In this document: positions 31,473 to 40,880 of the stretch, piece after piece
Layout of the letters: each line of letters begins with the position of its first letter
How positions within the stretch are numbered: the first letter of the stretch is position 1
Assembly: GCA_038237515.1 (NCBI GenBank)
Contig: JBBRYP010000007.1
Coordinates: forward strand, 1-64,000
DNA length: 64,000 nucleotides
Reading direction: 5' to 3'
From: JBBQDZ01 sp038237515
Lineage (GTDB): Bacteria; Actinomycetota; Thermoleophilia; Gaiellales; Gaiellaceae
Notes under the pieces: generated by a model
Told to the model about the DNA's origin: nothing
Database searches by the model: none
The model's input: only the letters and a program-made list of their open reading frames with translations
Program-made: the position numbers and the translations under genes

Positions 31473-32220
31473 GCGCGGGATCGAGCTCGGCTACGTGCTC
31501 CTCCAGACGGAGCTGGTGCTCCTCCGCGACCGCCCGCGCGGCCGTGGCGTCGCCCGCGGCAACGGCGTCGGCCATACGGCGGTGCAGGTCGACGAGCGCG
31601 CCGAGATCGTCGCCGCGAAACCAGGTGGGTGCGCCCGCGCGGCGGTAGTTGACGACGCGCGCCGACACCATCAGGTCGAGCACCGGCGACAGCAGCGTGA
31701 CGACGAACGTGTTGCCCGTGGCGACGAGAACGGCGCGGTGGAAGGCGACGTCGAGCTCGAGCCAGCGCTCGACGGAGGCGGACTCGGCCGCGAGCGCCTC
31801 GCCGGCCTCTCGAATCGAGGCCACGTCCGCCGGGCCTGCCACCTCGGCCGCGCGCGCGACCGCGGCGACCTCCATCCAGCCGCGCGCCTCGACAAGCCTG
31901 ATCAGCGACGGGCGGTCGAACCCGAGCATCAGCTCGACCGAGTGGCGCAACAGCCGGTCGGGGTGCGGCGAGACGTACACCCCGCTGCCGTGGTGGATGT
32001 CGAGGAGGCCGAGCGCGTTCAGGACGCGCAGCGCCTGGCTGATCGTCGCGCGGCTCGTCTGGAAACGGAGCGCGAGGTCGCGCTCCGGCGGCAGCCGGCT
32101 ACCGGGCGCGAGCCGGCCGTCCACGATCAGCTCCCGCAGCTGCGCGACGACGAGGTCGCAGGCCCGGCTCGGCCCCGCGTCCCGCAGGCCGACCACGCCC
32201 GCGAGGATCGGGTCTCCCAT
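31444..32220 (-). CDS. GntR family regulator, FadR (FCD) subfamily
   Basis: The 258-residue protein has an N-terminal winged helix (LVVAQLRELIVDGRLAPGSR, then SRATISQALRVLNALGLLDI) and a C-terminal FCD ligand domain. His residues of the FCD metal/ligand site are visible in ELDVAFHRAVLVATGN and VDLHRRMADAV. These regulators usually repress until bound by an organic-acid metabolite. It is divergent from the ten-gene operon starting at 32256 (35 bases between starts), so it most likely controls that operon and itself. It overlaps the isomerase gene at its 3' end. Confidence 0.93.
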   Translation of the reverse strand: MGDPILAGVVGLRDAGPSRACDLVVAQLRELIVDGRLAPGSRLPPERDLALRFQTSRATISQALRVLNALGLLDIHHGSGVYVSPHPDRLLRHSVELMLGFDRPSLIRLVEARGWMEVAAVARAAEVAGPADVASIREAGEALAAESASVERWLELDVAFHRAVLVATGNTFVVTLLSPVLDLMVSARVVNYRRAGAPTWFRGDDLGALVDLHRRMADAVAAGDATAARAVAEEHQLRLEEHVAELDPAPSAELPRRG

Positions 32221-32255
32221 CGCCGCATCCTACTCGGCACCCCCACTGGCCCCCG

Positions 32256-33299
32256 GTGAGGCCTCTGCGGGGAATCGGCTGGGATCACGAGCGCTGCCGC
32301 GCGCCGATGCTGGCCGCGGCGGCACGGTGGCGCGAGCTGCACGGCGTTGCACTCGAGTGGGACTTCCGTCCGCTCGCCTCGTTCAACGACCAGCCGGTGA
32401 GCGAGCTCGTCGCGTCCCACGACCTGCTCGTGATCGACCACCCGCTGGTCGGGGCCGCGGCCGCGGCGAACTGCCTGGCGCCGCTCGACGAGCTCCTCCC
32501 CACGGAGACACTGGCGGCGCTCGCGGCCGACGCGGTCGGCCCCAGCCACTCCTCGTATCGCTACCGCGGGCTGCAGTGGGCCCTCGCGACCGACGCCGCC
32601 TGTCAGGTGGCAGTCCTCCGCGAGGATCTCCTCCACACCGTCCCGGGAACGTGGGACGACGTGCTCGCGCTCGCGCAGGAGCCGAGTCGCGTCGCGCTGC
32701 CGCTCTACCGGACAGACGCACTCTGCTCGCTCTTGACGCTCTGCGCCTCCCGCGGGGGGCGTCTGGGCGAAGACCCGGAGGCCGACGAGGATGCACTCGC
32801 CTACCCCGTGGAGCTCCTCCCCCACCTCCATCCCGGCTCGTTCGGCTTCAACCCGCCCCGTACGCTCGACCGGATGAGCAGTGCGGACGAGATCGCCTAC
32901 GTCCCGCTCGCGTTCGGTTACGCGAACTACTCGCGGCCGGGCCGGTCGGCGCGGCTGAGCTTCGTGGACATCCCGACGCGCGGGGCCGTGCTCGGCGGCG
33001 CGGGGCTTGCCGTCTCTGCCACCGCTACCGATCCCGTTGCAGCAGCCGCGTTCGCCGCCTGGGCCACCGGGGCAGAGACGCAGCGCAAGATCGTGTTCCC
33101 GGCCGGTGGCCAGCCGGGCAGCCGCTCGGTCTGGCTCGACCCGGCCGCCGACGCTGCCGCCGGCGGATTCTTCAGCGGGACGCTGGCAACGATCGAGTCC
33201 TCGTACGTTCGTCCTCGCGAACCCTGGTGGCCCGCGTTCCAGGAGCGCGCGGGCGAGCTGCTGGTGCACCGGCTGCACGCAGGTCGCAGGCCCCCGTGA
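32256..33299 (+). CDS. Solute-binding-protein-like protein without a signal peptide
   Basis: The 347-residue protein resembles carbohydrate ABC solute-binding proteins (hinge-like DLLVIDHPLVG, GLQWALATDAACQ, PGTWDDVLALAQ, AFAAWATGAETQ). The N-terminus (MRPLRGIGWDHERCRAP) has no signal or lipoprotein sequence, and no membrane permease or ATPase is in this operon. It may be a cytoplasmic sensor or a binding protein with a missed start, though the frame upstream is short. GTG at 32256. First gene of the operon facing the GntR regulator; a CoA-transferase gene follows. Confidence 0.78.
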   Translation: MRPLRGIGWDHERCRAPMLAAAARWRELHGVALEWDFRPLASFNDQPVSELVASHDLLVIDHPLVGAAAAANCLAPLDELLPTETLAALAADAVGPSHSSYRYRGLQWALATDAACQVAVLREDLLHTVPGTWDDVLALAQEPSRVALPLYRTDALCSLLTLCASRGGRLGEDPEADEDALAYPVELLPHLHPGSFGFNPPRTLDRMSSADEIAYVPLAFGYANYSRPGRSARLSFVDIPTRGAVLGGAGLAVSATATDPVAAAAFAAWATGAETQRKIVFPAGGQPGSRSVWLDPAADAAAGGFFSGTLATIESSYVRPREPWWPAFQERAGELLVHRLHAGRRPP

Positions 33300-33369
33300 T
33301 CGCGCGAGGGATCGCCTCGCTGCACCGGGAGGCCTCGACACGTGGTGCCTGACGTTGTAGGCTGGCATA

Positions 33370-34554
33370 GTGGCTAGGCCACTCGCTCTCGAGGGCATCA
33401 GAGTCCTCGATTTCACCCAGATGATGCTCGGCCCCTACGCGACGCAGTTCCTCGGCGACCTGGGCGCGGACGTGATCAAGGTCGAGCGGCCCGTGCACGG
33501 GGAGTGGGAGCGCGGGCTCGAGTTCATGGGACAGCTGGTCGCGGGCGACTCGCCAGCGTTCCTCGCGATGAACCGCAACAAGCGCTCGATCACGGTCGAC
33601 CTCAAGAGCGAGCCTGGCCGTGACGCGCTGCTGAGGCTCGGCGAGAGCTGCGACGTCGTCGTCGAGAACTTCCGGCCGGGCGTGATGGAACGGCTCGGCC
33701 TGGGGTACGAGGCCTTCCGGATGCGCCGACCCGACATCGTCTATGCCTCCGGATCCGGCTGGGGCCAGCGGACCCGGTTCGCGCGCGAGAACCGCCCCGG
33801 CCAGGATCTCCTGATCCAGGCCATGTCCGGGCTCGCCTACAACGCCGGCCGTCGGGACGACCCGCCGATCGTCGCGGGCTCCTCGATCTGCGATGCGACG
33901 ACCGGCCTGACGCTCGCGATCGGGATCCTCGCGGGGCTCCTGGCGCGGGAGCGCCAGGGCATCGGCCAGCGCATCGAGGTCGACCTCTTCTCGACCGCGA
34001 TGTCGGTGCAGTGCCAGGAGATCTCGGCGATCGTCAACCTCGGAGTCGACGCGGAGCGCTCGGAGGCCGGGATCGCGCAGCCGTGGCTGTCGGCGCCCTT
34101 TGGGATCTACCGCACCGCCGACGGCTGGCTGGCGCTCTCCATGGCCTCTCTCGAGGACATCGGCGCGCTGGTGGGCGATCCCGGCCTCGCCGAGCTCGAC
34201 CCCTGGGCTGACCGCGACACCGTCAAGACGCGACTCGACGCGGTGATCCCGGAACGGGCCACGCAGGAGTGGCTCGACGTCCTGATGCCGGCAGGCATCT
34301 GGTCGGCGCGCGTCCGGACGACCAAGGAGGCGGTCGACGAGCTGCGAGCAGACCGCTCCGAACTCGTGTGCACGGTCGACCACCCGCGGGCCGGCAAGAT
34401 CGAGTTGATCGGCTGTCCGATCACGCTGAGCGAGACGCCGTGGAGCCTCCGGCTCCTCCCTCCACTCGTCGGCGAGCACACCGCCGAGGTGTTCGGCGAG
34501 GTGCTCGACGCCGACGAGCTGGACGCACTCCGGGCGGACGGCGTCCTCGCGTGA
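33370..34554 (+). CDS. CaiB/BaiF family CoA-transferase
   Basis: The 394-residue protein has the class III CoA-transferase features: LEGIRVLDFTQMMLGPYATQ, DVIKVERP, NKRSITVDLKS and the catalytic Asp175 in SSICDATTGL. It would activate a carboxylic acid as its CoA thioester. GTG at 33370 lies within the short palindrome AGTGGCTAGGCCACT, which might hide or regulate the start. It is the second gene of the operon; the MBL hydrolase follows 31 bases later. Confidence 0.93.
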   Translation: MARPLALEGIRVLDFTQMMLGPYATQFLGDLGADVIKVERPVHGEWERGLEFMGQLVAGDSPAFLAMNRNKRSITVDLKSEPGRDALLRLGESCDVVVENFRPGVMERLGLGYEAFRMRRPDIVYASGSGWGQRTRFARENRPGQDLLIQAMSGLAYNAGRRDDPPIVAGSSICDATTGLTLAIGILAGLLARERQGIGQRIEVDLFSTAMSVQCQEISAIVNLGVDAERSEAGIAQPWLSAPFGIYRTADGWLALSMASLEDIGALVGDPGLAELDPWADRDTVKTRLDAVIPERATQEWLDVLMPAGIWSARVRTTKEAVDELRADRSELVCTVDHPRAGKIELIGCPITLSETPWSLRLLPPLVGEHTAEVFGEVLDADELDALRADGVLA

Positions 34555-34585
34555 CTCCCCACCCCGACAACAGGAAGACGTAGCC

Positions 34586-35533
34586 ATGTGGCAGCACGGC
34601 CCGGTCACCACCGTGAAGATGCAGCTGAAGGGCGACCAGTCGAACGTGGCGGTCACGGTTCACCTCGTCGAGGGTGCCGACCGCGTCGCGCTGATCGACA
34701 GCGGGCTCGTTTGGGGATACGACCAGCTCGAGGAGGCGCTGCGCGAGTCGGGGATCGACAAGCGGCGGATCGGGCTTCTGCTCAACACCCACGAGCACAT
34801 GGATCACATCGGCAACAACGCGCGACTCGTTCGCGAGACCGGGTGCCTCGTCGGCGCCCATCCGCGGTACGCCTCCTGGATCGAGGATCACGAGCTCGGC
34901 GCGCAGCAAATGGTGCTGCGCTTCCCAGATGTCGAGCCGGTATTCGACCCGAAGCCGGAGTACCTCGACTGGATGGAGGAAGAGGAGACGACGGTCAACC
35001 TGCACCTGGCGGAGGGAAACGTGGTCGATCTCGGCGGCGGCGTCGAGCTCGAGGTGATCGAGCTCCACGGGCACTCGCTGTCGGAGATCGGGTTCTACGA
35101 GCGCTCCTCCGACACGTTGATCTTCGGCGACTCCCTGATGCCCGCGCACGTGCCCGTGCTCTTCCTCTACGAGGACCCCTACGAGGTGCGGGCGACGTGC
35201 AAGCGCATCATGCAGATCGCGCGCGAACGCCCCCTGCGTACCGTTCTCTCCGGGCACGGTGACCCGTGCGGCCCGGACGAGGCGATCGCGTGGGCCGCCG
35301 ACTGCTACGACCGCACCCGCGCGATCGAGGCGGCGATCGTCGAGGCGGTCGAGGAGGCTCCCGGGATCACGCTGGGGCCGCTCCGCGACGCCGTCACGGA
35401 GCGCCTCGGGAAGCTGCGCGAGTGGCGTGCGCTGATCACGATCGACGGTCACCTGCGCGACCTCCATCGGCGCGGCATGATCGGCCCCAGCGGCTCGGGC
35501 CACGCCGCCGTACGGGAGAGGGCTCTGCTGTGA
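34586..35533 (+). CDS. MBL-fold metallo-hydrolase
   Basis: The 315-residue metallo-beta-lactamase-fold protein has the metal motif His69-x-His71-x-Asp73-His74 (THEHMDHIGN), a further ligand in ELHGHSLSE, and SGHGDP near residue 229. A C-terminal winged-helix-like extension (GPLRDAVTERLGKLREW ... HLRDLHRRGMI) is the type seen in LACTB2-like hydrolases acting on thioesters or RNA. In this operon a CoA-thioester or lactone hydrolase is likely. ATG at 34586; the stop overlaps the next start (GTGA). Confidence 0.9.
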   Translation: MWQHGPVTTVKMQLKGDQSNVAVTVHLVEGADRVALIDSGLVWGYDQLEEALRESGIDKRRIGLLLNTHEHMDHIGNNARLVRETGCLVGAHPRYASWIEDHELGAQQMVLRFPDVEPVFDPKPEYLDWMEEEETTVNLHLAEGNVVDLGGGVELEVIELHGHSLSEIGFYERSSDTLIFGDSLMPAHVPVLFLYEDPYEVRATCKRIMQIARERPLRTVLSGHGDPCGPDEAIAWAADCYDRTRAIEAAIVEAVEEAPGITLGPLRDAVTERLGKLREWRALITIDGHLRDLHRRGMIGPSGSGHAAVRERALL

Positions 35534-36477
35534 GCTGCGCCGTCCTCGGCAGCGGCGTCATGGGGGCCGACATCGCGCTCTCGCTCGCGCTCGGCGGCGA
35601 GCGAGTGAGCGTCTGGGGCCGGCGGGAGGCGGGCCTCGAGGAGGCGCGCTCGCGCGCGAGGCGGAACGCCGCTTTTCTCGTCGGCGAGGATCTCGAGCAA
35701 GACGAGAGCGCGCTCGAGCGGATCTCGTGGACGACCGACCGCGCCCGCGCGCTCGCGGGCGCCTCCTTCGCCTGCGAAGCGGTGACCGAGGACGCCGGGC
35801 TCAAGCGCGACCTGCTCGCGGCGGCCGAGGGCGAGCTGGAGGCCGATGCCATCCTTTCGAGCACCACCTCCGCCCTCTCCCCCACGCGGCTCGCCGAGTC
35901 CCTCCGCCGGCCGGAGCGCTTCGTCGTCACGCACTACGCTCAGCCCGCGCACCTGGTCGCGCTCGTGGAGGTCGTGCCCGGCGAGCGGACGAGCCGGGAG
36001 ACGGTCGGCGAGGCTTCCGAGCTCCTCGAGCGGACGGGCAAGCGGCCCGCGGTGTGCGCCGACGTCCCCGGCTTTCTCTGGAGCCGTCTCCAGCAGGCGG
36101 TGCTCCGCGAGCTCGTCCACATGGTCGGCCGGGGCGACGTCACACCCGAGACGTGCGACACCGTGGTCAAGTACGGCTATGCGTCCCGCCTGCCGGCGAT
36201 GGGGCCGTTCGAGCACGCCGACCTCGCCGGTCTGGAGTTGATGGGAGAGCAGGCGCGGGAGGTGTGGCCCGATCTGGCGAGCGCGCAGAGCCCCGACGGT
36301 GGGCCGATCGAAGCGCTCCGCAAGCGGGGTTGGACAGGCATGGCTGCCGGCCGCGGGTTCTACGACTGGCGGGTGCGCGATCCCGCCGACTTCCGTCTCG
36401 AGCGAGATCGTGAGATCGTCCGCAGGCTGAAGATCATGAGGGGAGGTGAGGTCGTGCTGAAGCGACCGGAGGCTTGA
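35530..36477 (+). CDS. 3-hydroxyacyl-CoA dehydrogenase family protein
   Basis: The 315-residue protein begins with a Rossmann nucleotide site (CAVLGSGVMGADIA) and continues with FVVTHYAQPAHLVALVEVVPG, the counterpart of the HFFNPAHVM region with the catalytic His. Its C-terminal helical domain has DVPGFLWSRLQQAVLREL and ends near KRGWTGMAAGRGFYDW. This matches NAD-dependent 3-hydroxyacyl-CoA / L-gulonate 3-dehydrogenase proteins of the short, stand-alone kind. It would oxidise a beta-hydroxy acid or its thioester. GTG and TTG overlaps couple it to both neighbours. Confidence 0.9.
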   Translation: MSCAVLGSGVMGADIALSLALGGERVSVWGRREAGLEEARSRARRNAAFLVGEDLEQDESALERISWTTDRARALAGASFACEAVTEDAGLKRDLLAAAEGELEADAILSSTTSALSPTRLAESLRRPERFVVTHYAQPAHLVALVEVVPGERTSRETVGEASELLERTGKRPAVCADVPGFLWSRLQQAVLRELVHMVGRGDVTPETCDTVVKYGYASRLPAMGPFEHADLAGLELMGEQAREVWPDLASAQSPDGGPIEALRKRGWTGMAAGRGFYDWRVRDPADFRLERDREIVRRLKIMRGGEVVLKRPEA

Positions 36478-37274
36478 AGCCGCCTCCGTTCGACTACCAC
36501 GCCCCGGCGAGCCTCGAGGAGGCGGTAGCGCTTCGTGCCGCCGATCCCGACGCGGCCTTGCTCGCTGGCGGCCAGAGCCTCGTGCCGATGCTGAACCTGA
36601 GGCTTGCGCGACCCTCGGCGCTGATCGATCTCCGCCGCGTCGGAGGACTGAGCTACGTTCGCGTCGGCGATGGCGGCGTCGCCGTCGGGGCGATGACCCG
36701 GCAGCGTGAGCTCGAGCGCTCCGGGGACGCATTCGCAGCGTGCCCCCTGCTGCGCGAGGTCCTGCAGCTCGTCGGCCATCCTCCGATCCGCAACCGCGGC
36801 ACCGTCGGCGGCTCGATCGCGCACGCCGACCCGGCCGCGGAGCTGCCGGCGGCCCTCTGCGCGCTCGGCGGCGCCGTCACCGTGCTCGGGCCTCAGGGGG
36901 CTCGGAAGATCGCCGCGGAGCGCCTCTTCCTCTACCCCTTCACCACGTCGCTCGAGCGGGACGAGGTGCTGACCGAGGTCTTCTTCCCCGCGCCGCACGC
37001 GGGCTCGGGCTACGCCGCTCTGGAGTTCGCGCGCCGCCACGGCGACTTCGCGCTCGCCGGCGTCTGCGCGATCGTGTCGAACGGCTCGGTTCGACTCTGC
37101 TTCACCGGTGTCGGGGGACGGCCCATGGTCGTCGATTCGGAAGACCCCGACGCGTGGCAGGCGGCGGTCGACCCGTCGGCGGATGCGGCCGGCTCCGCCG
37201 ACTACCGCCGACGGCTCGTCGACGTCCTCGGGCGGCGCGTGCTCGACCTCGCGCGCTCGCGGAGCCTGCGATGA
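36474..37274 (+). CDS. Molybdenum hydroxylase FAD-binding (medium) subunit
   Basis: The 266-residue subunit has the FAD-binding motifs of the CO dehydrogenase / xanthine dehydrogenase medium chain: LLAGGQSLVPMLNLRLARPS and IRNRGTVGGSIAHADPAAE. It transfers electrons from the iron-sulfur subunit to the acceptor. TTG at 36474 overlaps the previous stop, and the next ATG follows within the end of the gene. Together with the two following genes it forms a three-subunit hydroxylase. The order medium-small-large is that of the CoxMSL type. Confidence 0.93.
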   Translation: MKPPPFDYHAPASLEEAVALRAADPDAALLAGGQSLVPMLNLRLARPSALIDLRRVGGLSYVRVGDGGVAVGAMTRQRELERSGDAFAACPLLREVLQLVGHPPIRNRGTVGGSIAHADPAAELPAALCALGGAVTVLGPQGARKIAAERLFLYPFTTSLERDEVLTEVFFPAPHAGSGYAALEFARRHGDFALAGVCAIVSNGSVRLCFTGVGGRPMVVDSEDPDAWQAAVDPSADAAGSADYRRRLVDVLGRRVLDLARSRSLR

Positions 37275-37741
37275 CGATCGTGCGCGTCGAGGTGAACGGA
37301 GTGCAGGTGGAGCGCGAGGTCGAGGCACGGCTTCTCCTGTCCGACTTCCTGCGCCACGAGCTGGGCTTGACCGGAACCCACGTCGGCTGCGAGCACGGCG
37401 TCTGCGGAGCGTGCACCGTCCTTGTCGATGGCGCGGCCGCGCGTTCCTGCCTGACTCTCGCCGTCCAGTGCGACGAGGCGTCGGTGACGACGATCGAGGG
37501 GCTCGCGCAGAACGGCGAGCTCCACCCCGTGCAGGCCGCTTTCCGCGAGTCGCACGCACTCCAGTGCGGCTTCTGCACCCCTGGTTTCGTGATGGCGGTC
37601 ACGGCACTGCTCGAGGAGCGACGAGGCGAGATACTGTCTGATGGGGAGGTGCGCGAGGCGCTCGCCGGCAACCTCTGCCGCTGCACCGGGTACCAGAACA
37701 TCGTCCGGGCGGTACAACTGGCCGCGGAGAGGCTCGGTTGA
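37271..37741 (+). CDS. Molybdenum hydroxylase [2Fe-2S] (small) subunit
   Basis: The 156-residue protein carries two [2Fe-2S] clusters. The plant-ferredoxin-type site is Cys40, Cys45, Cys48 and Cys60 (GCEHGVCGACTV ... RSC). The second is Cys99, Cys102, Cys136 and Cys138 (QCGFCTPGF ... NLCRCTGYQNI). It relays electrons from the molybdenum subunit to FAD. The ATG at 37271 overlaps the end of the FAD-subunit gene and its TGA shares a base with the ATG of the large subunit. Confidence 0.96.
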   Translation: MTIVRVEVNGVQVEREVEARLLLSDFLRHELGLTGTHVGCEHGVCGACTVLVDGAAARSCLTLAVQCDEASVTTIEGLAQNGELHPVQAAFRESHALQCGFCTPGFVMAVTALLEERRGEILSDGEVREALAGNLCRCTGYQNIVRAVQLAAERLG

Positions 37742-40134
37742 TGGCCACGATGCTCGCACGCGGCCTCGGCGGGCGCATCGCGCGCAACGAGGACGAGCGC
37801 CTCCTGCGCGGCGAGGGCATGTACGTCGACGACGTGGAGACGCCGGACGCGTTCCACGTCGCCTTCGTCCGCAGCCCGCTGGCACATGCGCGCATCCGGA
37901 GCGTAGACGTGTCGGCCGCGGCTGCGATGCCAGGGGTCGTGAGGGTGTACACACATGCGGATCTGGGCGCGCACGCCAAGCCGCTGCCGCTCCTCTTCCC
38001 GCACGACGACATGCCGTATCCGAGCACCCAGCATCCGCTCGCCGTCGACGAGGTGAACTACGTCGGGCAGACGATCGCGATGATCGTCGCCGCCGACCGG
38101 TACGTGGCCGAGGACGCGGCCGAGCTCGTCGAGGTCGACTACGAGCAGCTGCCGGTGGTGGTCGACTACGAAGCCGCCGCCGAGGGCGGGCCGCTGGTGC
38201 ACGACGAGTTCCCGACGAACGTCGCCGCCGATTCGACGTGGCGCGTCGGCGATGCCGAAGCGGCGTTCGCGACAGCCGAGGTCGTCATCCGCGAGCGGTA
38301 CGTCTGCGAGCGGAGCGCCTCGACGCCGATTGAGACGCGCGGCGTCGTCGCCCGCTTCGACCGGGGGACGAGGGAGCTGACCGTCTGGGACTCGACGCAG
38401 TGCGCTCTTCCCGTTCGCTCGGCCCTGATCGCCGCGTTCGGCTACCCCGAGGACAAGCTCCGCGTGATCGCGCCCGACGTCGGCGGCGGCTTCGGCGTCA
38501 AGGGCTACCTCCTCTATCCCGAGGAGCTCCTCGTCCCGTTCGCGGCGCTCGACCTGCGCGCGACGGTGCGGTGGACGGAGGATCGCCGCGAACACTTCGT
38601 CGGCTCGAACCACCAGCGCGGGCAGGCACACACGATCGAGCTGGCAGCGACCCGGGAGGGGGTCGTGACCGCGTTGCGGGACACGTTCCTCCACGACCAG
38701 GGTGCCTACATCGGCTACGGCCTGATCACGCCGCAGATCGCCGCCAGCCACGTGGCCGGCGCCTACCGGATCCCGAACGTCACCGTCCGCTTCCTCGCGG
38801 TCTACACGAACAAGGTGCCGGTGAGCCCCATGCGGAGCGTCGGTCGGCCGCAGTCGAACTTCGCACTCGAGCGGGCGCTCGACCGGCTCGGGCGAGAGCT
38901 CGGGATCGACCGCATCGAGCTCCGGCGCCGGAACCTGATCGCGCCCGACGAGTTCCCTTATCCCCGCGACGGCCTCTACTTCGCGGGTTACCCCGTCGTC
39001 CTCGACAGCGGCGATTACCCGGCCCAGCTCGACGCCGTCCTCGAGGCGATCGGCCACGCGGGGTTCCCGGAAGAGCAGGCGCGGGCGCGCGAGGAGGGCC
39101 GGCACCTCGGGTTGGGGTTGGCCTGCTACGTCGAGGGCACCGGGGAGGGCCCGTACGAGGGGGCCCGGGTGTTCGTGCAGCCGACCGACGGCCGGATCCA
39201 CATCTCGACGGGCCTGACCTCGCAGGGGCAGTCGCACGCGACGACCTTCGCGCAGGTGGTCTCCCACGAGCTCGGCGTCGCCCCAGCCGACGTCGTGGTC
39301 GTCGAGGGCGACACGGACGCCTTCGGGTTCGGCGCCGGCACGTTCGGCAGCCGGGCGATCGTCAACGTCGCGAACGCCGTCTCGCTCGCTGCCGCCGAGG
39401 TTCGCGAGAAGGCGATCGCGTTCGCCGCGAACATGCTCGAGGCCTCCGCTGACGACCTGGAGCTCGTCGAGGGCGCCGTACGCGTGAAGGGCGACCCTGC
39501 AAGCGTGGTGACGCTGAGGGAGATCGCGGTGGCGGTCAACCCGATCCGGTACACGACGCTCGATCCCTCGACCGCCGACATCGGCCGCTTCGCAGCGGCC
39601 CGCGAGCAGCCGGGGTTCGGGCCTGGCGACTCTCCCGCGCTCGACGCGACCGCGTACTGGGCGCCGACGTCGGCAACGTGGGCTGCGGGCGCGCATGCCG
39701 CCGTCGTCGAGGTCGACGAGGAGACGGGATTCGTCCGCTTCCTCCGGTACGCCGTGGCACACGACTGCGGCACGATGGTGAACCCGAGCGTCGTCGACGG
39801 CCAGATCCACGGCGGCGTCGCACTCGGGATCGCGAACGCCCTCTTCGAGCGGATGGCCTACGATGAGGAGGGGCAGCTCTCCAATGCCTCGTTCGTCGAG
39901 TTCCTGATGCCGTACGCCTCCGAGATCCCGACCATGACGATCGAGCACCTCGAGACCCCCTCGCCGCTCAACCCGCTCGGGATCAAGGGCGCCGGCGAGG
40001 CCGGATCGATCACGGGCCCGGCGGTCACGGCCTCGGCGATCGACGACGCGCTCGCGCACCTCCGCATCGAGGTGAAGGAGACCCCGATCGACCCGGCGCG
40101 GCTCCGCGAGCTCATCGACGCAGCCGAGGCTTGA
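37741..40134 (+). CDS. Molybdenum hydroxylase large subunit (xanthine/aldehyde dehydrogenase family)
   Basis: The 797-residue subunit binds molybdopterin-cytosine dinucleotide. Visible are the N-terminal RNEDERLLRGEGMYVDDV, APDVGGGFGVKGYL, GAGTFGSRA, and the catalytic Glu753 in GIKGAGEAGSITG. The active-site loop of true CO dehydrogenase (A-Y-x-C-S-F-R) is absent; the loop reads SPMRSVGRPQSNF, so it hydroxylates an organic substrate such as an aldehyde, N-heterocycle or acyl-CoA ring. The ATG at 37741 was chosen; TTG at 37738 is 3 bases upstream. No cofactor maturation gene (CoxD/E/F, XdhC) is adjacent. Confidence 0.94.
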   Translation: MATMLARGLGGRIARNEDERLLRGEGMYVDDVETPDAFHVAFVRSPLAHARIRSVDVSAAAAMPGVVRVYTHADLGAHAKPLPLLFPHDDMPYPSTQHPLAVDEVNYVGQTIAMIVAADRYVAEDAAELVEVDYEQLPVVVDYEAAAEGGPLVHDEFPTNVAADSTWRVGDAEAAFATAEVVIRERYVCERSASTPIETRGVVARFDRGTRELTVWDSTQCALPVRSALIAAFGYPEDKLRVIAPDVGGGFGVKGYLLYPEELLVPFAALDLRATVRWTEDRREHFVGSNHQRGQAHTIELAATREGVVTALRDTFLHDQGAYIGYGLITPQIAASHVAGAYRIPNVTVRFLAVYTNKVPVSPMRSVGRPQSNFALERALDRLGRELGIDRIELRRRNLIAPDEFPYPRDGLYFAGYPVVLDSGDYPAQLDAVLEAIGHAGFPEEQARAREEGRHLGLGLACYVEGTGEGPYEGARVFVQPTDGRIHISTGLTSQGQSHATTFAQVVSHELGVAPADVVVVEGDTDAFGFGAGTFGSRAIVNVANAVSLAAAEVREKAIAFAANMLEASADDLELVEGAVRVKGDPASVVTLREIAVAVNPIRYTTLDPSTADIGRFAAAREQPGFGPGDSPALDATAYWAPTSATWAAGAHAAVVEVDEETGFVRFLRYAVAHDCGTMVNPSVVDGQIHGGVALGIANALFERMAYDEEGQLSNASFVEFLMPYASEIPTMTIEHLETPSPLNPLGIKGAGEAGSITGPAVTASAIDDALAHLRIEVKETPIDPARLRELIDAAEA

Positions 40135-40880
40135 GCGAGACCGGCCACGTCGCGTTCCTGACGGGCGCGGGGTCAGGGATCGGGCGCGCGTCGGCGCTCG
40201 AGCTCGGACGCCGCGGCTACCGTGTCGTCGTCACAGACCGGGACGCGCAGCGGGCTGCGGCGGTTGCCGGCGAGGCCGGCGAGGCCGACGGGTTCGCAAT
40301 GGACGTCCGCGACTGGGAGGCGGTCCAGGCGGGGGTCGCGCGCGCCGAGGAATGGGGCGGCGCCGTCGACGTCCTCGTCAACTGCGCGGGCATCAACGCG
40401 CCGTTCACGGTGATCGACACGCCGCTCGAGCTCTGGGACGACGTCATGGCCGTGAACATCCGCGGCATGTTCCTCTGCTCGAAGGCGGTGCTGCCCGGGA
40501 TGATCGAGCGAGGCAAGGGGGTGATCGTGAACATCGGCTCCGCGGGCTCGCTCGTGGCGATGACGGAGCGCGCCGCCTACGCGGCGTCGAAGGGCGCCGT
40601 CCTCTCGCTGACCCGCTCCATGGCGATGGATCACGTCGAGCAGGGAATCCGCGTCAACTGCATCTGCCCCGGCTCGATCGACACGCCGTGGGTGGACCGC
40701 CTGCTGGAGGGAGCCGAGGATCCAGCCGGGCTGCGCGCCGAGATCGTCGCGCGGCAGCCGATGAAGCGGCTCGGCACGGCCGAGGAGATCGCGAAGGGGG
40801 TCGCGTTCCTGGCGGGTGACGACTCGTCGTTCACGACAGGCAGCGCCCTCGTCCTCGACGGCGGCTGGACCGCGCGTTGA
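40131..40880 (+). CDS. Short-chain dehydrogenase/reductase
   Basis: The 249-residue SDR has TGAGSGIG (11-18), the NAG-type motif as NCAG (84-87) with Cys in place of Asn, and catalytic Ser137, Tyr150 and Lys154 (AAYAASKGA). Asp after beta-2 (VVTDRD) implies NAD(H). It is coupled to the hydroxylase before it and the MetE-like gene after it through TTGA overlaps. It resembles beta-ketoacyl-ACP reductase-like dehydrogenases widely used in catabolism; the substrate is unknown. Confidence 0.92.
   Translation: MSETGHVAFLTGAGSGIGRASALELGRRGYRVVVTDRDAQRAAAVAGEAGEADGFAMDVRDWEAVQAGVARAEEWGGAVDVLVNCAGINAPFTVIDTPLELWDDVMAVNIRGMFLCSKAVLPGMIERGKGVIVNIGSAGSLVAMTERAAYAASKGAVLSLTRSMAMDHVEQGIRVNCICPGSIDTPWVDRLLEGAEDPAGLRAEIVARQPMKRLGTAEEIAKGVAFLAGDDSSFTTGSALVLDGGWTAR

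Noticed and set aside
37102..40059. 985-codon open frame antisense to the molybdenum hydroxylase genes
   Set aside because: In DNA this GC-rich, long stop-free antisense frames are expected. Its translation is Arg/Asp/Val/Leu-rich low complexity and contradicts the clearly recognisable hydroxylase subunits.
37271..40134. Carbon monoxide dehydrogenase (CoxSL)
   Set aside because: The large subunit lacks the AYxCSFR active-site loop of form I CO dehydrogenase, so only the general hydroxylase family is claimed.
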